This document shows, one piece after another, positions 13,516 through 16,080 of a stretch of 16,080 nucleotides of DNA. This DNA comes from an uncultured Paenibacillaceae bacterium (GTDB lineage: Bacteria > Bacillota > Bacilli > Aneurinibacillales > Aneurinibacillaceae), in contig CAMLDI010000052.1 of the NCBI GenBank assembly GCA_946478845.1, positions 1 through 16,080 of the forward strand, given 5' to 3'. Made by a program: the position numbers and the translations under genes. A model generated the notes under the pieces. The model saw only the letters and a list, made by a program, of their open reading frames with translations, was not told where the DNA came from and ran no database searches. How positions within the stretch are numbered: the stretch's first letter is position 1; every line of letters starts with the position of its first letter.

Positions 13516-13791
13516 TTAATTAGACTCATTTATTTGGCTGATGATTTCTTTGACCTGGGGAATCGTCTTGCCCTCTTCTCTCAGGCTTTTAATGAGATTT
13601 ATACGCTCGATGGTTTCCACACGCTTATATCTTCTAGTTAAATTCTTTTCCTCTTGTTCAAAAACCAACATACCTTCTTCTGTATAATATTTCAGTGTAC
13701 TGTATCTCACACCCGTTAACCTCACTAACTCGCCAATGGTTACATAGGGTGAGCTTTCTATTACTTCCAAGCTTCTTTGTCTTGACACCAC
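13516..13791 (-). CDS. Small MerR-family transcription regulator
   Basis: The 91-residue protein is a MerR DNA-binding domain with almost nothing after it: T-I-G-E-L-V-R-L-T-G-V-R-Y-S-T-L-K-Y-Y (18-36) is the recognition helix-turn-helix, the wing includes R-R-Y-K-R-V, and E-R-I-N-L-I-K-S-L-R-E-E-G-K-T-I (62-77) is the second helical pair. No effector-binding domain and no metal-binding Cys are present, so it resembles the short GlnR/stand-alone MerR type rather than metal sensors. It begins with GTG (two in a row, 13791 and 13788). The GGGAGGGG site overlaps the stop codon of the upstream gene, so the two are coupled. A likely target is the inverted repeat at 14523-14543 in front of its own operon. 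Confidence 0.85.
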   Translation of the reverse strand: MVSRQRSLEVIESSPYVTIGELVRLTGVRYSTLKYYTEEGMLVFEQEEKNLTRRYKRVETIERINLIKSLREEGKTIPQVKEIISQINESN

Positions 13792-13800
13792 GTCCCCTCC

Positions 13801-14466
13801 CTAAGATGTTGCTGCTGTCACTGTGATGATGGTGACTAAACTGTCAACATAGTCAACCATTTGTTTGATTAATTGATTAGTGGGAGCCTCTCTGATTTCT
13901 TTTAAACGAGACTTTAATTGCTTTGCTTCATAACTAGAAAAATACTGTTTAATCTGTTTGCTTTTTTCCAGCAGGCTGACCAATGCCACAGTCTCATCCG
14001 ATATGGGGCCATTTTCCAGCAACTCTGCTCTTATTTTTTGTATTACTTTGTCAACCTCATCCGTGTTGGGAACAAAACGTAGCTTGCTCTTAAAGAAAAA
14101 ACTTTTTTCAGAGGTAACACAACCCAATCCTTCCAAAGATTTTCCAATGTCTATGATTAACATGTTTAGTCTCTTTTCTGTTAGGCCCAAGCAATATTCC
14201 TGGGCTATTTTCTCTATTTTCACGGGCCCGGACTCGCTCAGCCTATTGAAAAGAGATTTTAAATAGCCTTGTTTCTCATCTAAATCACCTATAACATTTA
14301 CTGTATTTTTCTCATCCACTTGAATGCAATTGTTAAGTAACAATTCGATCAATCCGCTCGCCAGCAAACAGACTGAAACCTCCTTGCCAATCACGGGAAG
14401 CTTACCCTTTTCGCTTAATGAACACAACAAAAACTCTTGCGTAATTGATAAAGCCTTCATGTTCAT
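13801..14466 (-). CDS. GPP34 (GOLPH3-like) family protein
   Basis: This 221-residue protein is mostly helical. It opens with A-L-S-I-T-Q-E-F-L-L-C-S-L-S-E-K-G-K, the hallmark start of the GPP34 family, and continues A-S-G-L-I-E-L-L-L-N-N-C-I-Q-V, matching the 'A-x-L-x-E-L-x-x-x-x-x-I' helix. A later segment (D-E-T-V-A-L-V-S-L-L-E-K-S) matches the family's conserved 'L-x-x-L-L' helix. The eukaryotic relative GOLPH3 binds phosphoinositides on Golgi membranes; bacterial members have no settled role. The start at ATG 14466 has AAAGGAG five bases upstream. It is followed directly by the MerR gene. Family assignment is by pattern and is moderately sure. Confidence 0.7.
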   Translation of the reverse strand: MNMKALSITQEFLLCSLSEKGKLPVIGKEVSVCLLASGLIELLLNNCIQVDEKNTVNVIGDLDEKQGYLKSLFNRLSESGPVKIEKIAQEYCLGLTEKRLNMLIIDIGKSLEGLGCVTSEKSFFFKSKLRFVPNTDEVDKVIQKIRAELLENGPISDETVALVSLLEKSKQIKQYFSSYEAKQLKSRLKEIREAPTNQLIKQMVDYVDSLVTIITVTAATS

Positions 14467-14483
14467 ATGCTCTCCTTTCTAAC

Positions 14484-14517
14484 ACTTACTACTTACTACT
14501 TACTACTTACTACTTAC
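14484..14517. repeat. Tandem 7-bp repeat in the leader of the GPP34-MerR operon
   Basis: ACTTACT is repeated 4.9 times without interruption. It ends 17 bases before the start codon on the minus strand and begins at about the predicted transcription start, so it makes up most of the leader. It contains no reading frame of its own. Confidence 0.9.
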
Positions 14518-14522
14518 GATTT

Positions 14523-14543
14523 AACAATATCACAAATATTGTT
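14523..14543. promoter_or_regulatory. 8-5-8 inverted repeat, candidate MerR operator
   Basis: AACAATAT (14523-14530) and ATATTGTT (14536-14543) are perfect complements with a five-base centre. The repeat covers the -10 box and most of the spacer of the promoter proposed at 14524-14552. This is where MerR-type proteins bind, so autoregulation by the downstream gene is likely. Confidence 0.55.
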
Positions 14544-14552
14544 ATTTTGCAA
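14524..14552 (-). promoter_or_regulatory. Sigma-A promoter of the GPP34-MerR operon
   Basis: On the minus strand TTGCAA (14547-14552) and TATTGT (14524-14529) are separated by 17 bases; each matches the sigma-A consensus at four of six positions. The start of transcription would fall at about 14517, at the edge of the 7-bp tandem repeat. Confidence 0.5.
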
Positions 14553-14581
14553 AGGCGATTGCATAATTAAAAGTAGTTGTC

Positions 14582-14621
14582 AATAAAATGGACTTCCGAT
14601 TATATGGAAGTCCATTTTATT
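14582..14621. terminator. Bidirectional hairpin terminator after the DUF4153-like gene
   Basis: A perfect 16-bp inverted repeat (14582-14597 with 14606-14621, core AATGGACTTCC) has an eight-base loop. Its AT-rich outer ends give U-rich tails on both strands. It is about 35 bases past the stop of the membrane protein gene at 14654. Confidence 0.85.
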
Positions 14622-14653
14622 ATTAGCTGGTTTGATAAGAGCTTATATTTATT

Positions 14654-15898
14654 TTAAAAAATTAAAGGAAAAGCAAATGTAACGAAAGCTGCCCAAAGTC
14701 CGTAAACCGGCAAATACTTCGTAACGGCATCCTGGATGGTTGAAAGTCCGGTTTTGTTTTGTAGAAAACGGGTATAGGAAAGCATAACCCAAATTAGATT
14801 GGCCCAGATCAGGATGTTTACGCCTAAAACAGCAACTCTATTGGGGGTAATCCCATAAGAAGAAAGCCTGAATACGATAGCTGATAAAGCTACACTGTCA
14901 ATGATCAAAGCAAGTCCAATTAAGGCAAAATTGATATAATCAGAAATGTTCTTTTTCTCGTCTGTGCCCCTTTCGGTAATAGAGAATATGGTGACGGCCA
15001 AAACACTGAGGAGGATTCCATTGAAGGATAAAAGAAAATCCCGATCCAGGAATGGATTTTTTCCCACCCAAATCACCGTAATAAGATAGATTAACAATGT
15101 AGCCAGGACAAGGGGGCTAAAAATTTTAGCGATATAGGGTGCAATATTCTTAGCAAGTTTAAGGTTCTTTGATACCAGGTATGTAGCCACAATAGCGAGA
15201 GCGGCTGCACCAAATAAAACCACATTTTTAAAATAGAATTCAGAGATATCCATGCCGACAAAACTAAATAACTGCATGGTTAATCCTGTTAGCAGCATTC
15301 CGCTGATTGCCAGACTGGCGTACAGTATCAAAAATTCCCCATTAAATTTAAGATAGGCTAACCTTTTGCTGCCTATGCCATATTCATCTCCTATAAATGC
15401 AAGCCCTAATAATACCCATAAGAAAATGGGAAGGTGTAGATAAGCCAGCATGATACTGTCTTTTTCCTCTAGTGGCAGCATATTAAGGTAAAATCCGGAG
15501 ACTAGGAATAATGATGCAAGGGTATAAAAAATACTTTTTTTCAGTGGATTATTGTATACAAAAAAGGCGGCAATAAAGGGCAGTATGCCAAAAACAAGAT
15601 TAATAGTGGCTATTGCTTGCTGTTCTACAAAATGTAAAATGATTCTGGTACTAATCCCGGCCATAATTGCGAAAATGCCCATGGATAATAAATCTTTCTT
15701 AAGCAAGGAAGCTTTTTCTGTATTTGCCGTCTCCTTGAAATGCAATCGTTCATACCAAACCGCAAGAACCTGGGAATCCGGGTTTTGTTCCCAGGCAGAT
15801 GAGAATGAGTTTTTAAAAGCTTCGGGTTCTTTTCTAAACAATCTTTCCAGTTCATGGGGGTTAGCAATATTTTTAAGAATCACATTGTTATTGTCCAT
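14654..15898 (-). CDS. Polytopic membrane protein, DUF4153-like
   Basis: This protein of about 414 residues has a soluble N-terminus of about 65 residues (I-A-N-P-H-E-L-E-R-L-F-R-K-E-P-E-A-F, then P-D-S-Q-V-L-A-V-W-Y-E-R-L) followed by 11-12 hydrophobic segments. The late segment F-R-L-S-S-Y-G-I-T-P-N-R-V-A-V-L-G-V-N-I-L-I-W recalls the 'Y-G-x-T-P-x-R' motif of DUF4153 proteins; I assign that family with moderate confidence. Function is unknown. The start has two adjacent ATGs (15901 and 15898). GGGGAGG is seven bases from the second, which is used here; the first is equally possible. It lies 20 bases after the XRE gene stop, so the two are probably one transcript, as is common for small XRE regulators paired with a membrane protein. 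Confidence 0.65.
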   Translation of the reverse strand: MDNNNVILKNIANPHELERLFRKEPEAFKNSFSSAWEQNPDSQVLAVWYERLHFKETANTEKASLLKKDLLSMGIFAIMAGISTRIILHFVEQQAIATINLVFGILPFIAAFFVYNNPLKKSIFYTLASLFLVSGFYLNMLPLEEKDSIMLAYLHLPIFLWVLLGLAFIGDEYGIGSKRLAYLKFNGEFLILYASLAISGMLLTGLTMQLFSFVGMDISEFYFKNVVLFGAAALAIVATYLVSKNLKLAKNIAPYIAKIFSPLVLATLLIYLITVIWVGKNPFLDRDFLLSFNGILLSVLAVTIFSITERGTDEKKNISDYINFALIGLALIIDSVALSAIVFRLSSYGITPNRVAVLGVNILIWANLIWVMLSYTRFLQNKTGLSTIQDAVTKYLPVYGLWAAFVTFAFPLIF

Positions 15899-15918
15899 CA
15901 TTTAACCTCCCCTGCTTT

Positions 15919-16080
15919 TCATCCCTGACTGTCTTCGTCGCTTCTGTATTCTAAAATATCGCCAGGCTGGCATTCTAAAGCCTTACAAATCGCATCTAGA
16001 GTGGATAAGCGAATGGCTTTTGCCTTTCCATTTTTCAATATAGAAAGGTTAGCCATTGTTATTCCAACCCTCTCCGAAAG
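15919..16080 (-). CDS. Small XRE-family regulator, C-terminal part (gene runs off the window)
   Basis: The last 53 codons are present. They read L-S-E-R-V-G-I-T-M-A-N-L-S-I-L-K-N-G-K-A-K-A, then I-R-L-S-T-L-D-A-I-C-K-A-L-E-C-Q-P-G-D-I-L-E-Y. This is the Cro/C1 helix-turn-helix of the YozG-like type, proteins of about 70 residues, so only some 15-20 residues are missing. It binds DNA in the cytoplasm; its target is unknown. YozG-like regulators usually sit next to a membrane protein gene, and here the DUF4153-like gene follows 20 bases later. The acidic tail (R-S-D-E-D-S-Q-G) is not conserved. Confidence 0.88.
   Translation of the reverse strand, partial: LSERVGITMANLSILKNGKAKAIRLSTLDAICKALECQPGDILEYRSDEDSQG

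Noticed and set aside
14484..14517. Possible CRISPR-like or phage repeat array
   Set aside because: The unit is only 7 bp and is strictly tandem with no spacers; it is a simple sequence repeat.
14582..14621. Second 16-bp inverted repeat as a mobile element end
   Set aside because: It differs in sequence from 6633-6667 and lies just past a stop codon, so a bidirectional terminator explains it.
15552..15905. Plus-strand 117-codon frame opposite the DUF4153-like gene
   Set aside because: It is antisense to a continuous membrane-protein frame with a strong ribosome binding site, and has no start signal of its own.

Overview
The window looks like chromosomal DNA of a low-GC, probably endospore-forming Bacillota (Firmicutes) bacterium. 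The signs are AT-rich sequence, strong AGGAGG-type ribosome binding sites, short hairpin plus U-run terminators, lipoprotein signal peptides with a lipobox, a stand-alone MerR protein, an XRE/AbrB fusion regulator, and a Tyr/Pro-rich cupin behind a sigma-K-like promoter. I cannot name the genus. Nearly every gene lies on the minus strand; the cupin gene is the one clear exception. I found no rRNA, tRNA, transposase, integrase or CRISPR array.

Layout, read from the high-coordinate end in the direction of most transcription. 15919-16080: C-terminal part of a small XRE regulator, followed by a polytopic DUF4153-like membrane protein (14654-15901) and a 16-bp hairpin. 13516-14466: a GPP34-like protein and a MerR-type regulator with touching reading frames, behind a promoter that carries an 8-5-8 inverted repeat and a 7-bp tandem repeat in the leader. 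11469-13374: a coupled three-gene operon of XRE/AbrB regulator, ABC ATPase and ABC-2 permease, with overlapping stops and starts. 10460-11359: a lipoprotein with a calcium-loop motif. 9679-10242 (plus strand): the cupin. 6717-9359: an 880-residue multidomain protein with a papain/C39-like cysteine peptidase N-terminus. 4075-6536: a patatin-like acyl hydrolase followed by a SWIM zinc-finger gene that is now split into two frames. 3349-3828: a small lipoprotein. 1929-3104: DUF3788 and DUF4386 genes. 1-1878: a decayed gene, a membrane-bound YdjM/YfhP-type putative hydrolase, and the first 49 codons of a nitroreductase.

The most unusual property is the number of decayed or clipped genes between intact ones. 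There is a 27-codon 3' tail of a second patatin-like gene (11374-11460), an 18-codon tail of a second DUF3788 gene (9536-9602), a 32-codon internally deleted mini-gene (3163-3261), a frameshifted and 5'-truncated gene (1205-1878), a fragment of a paralogue of that gene (3908-4030), and the split SWIM gene. Two of the tails are near-identical in DNA to intact copies in the same window. This points to local duplication followed by deletion, or to replacement of the 5' parts of genes with the 3' ends kept.

The best candidates for undescribed biology are the 880-residue cysteine-peptidase-like protein with CARDB-like and PPC-like modules but no signal peptide, and the GPP34-MerR pair with its repeat-bearing control region. 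All functional statements come from reading motifs; no database search was possible.
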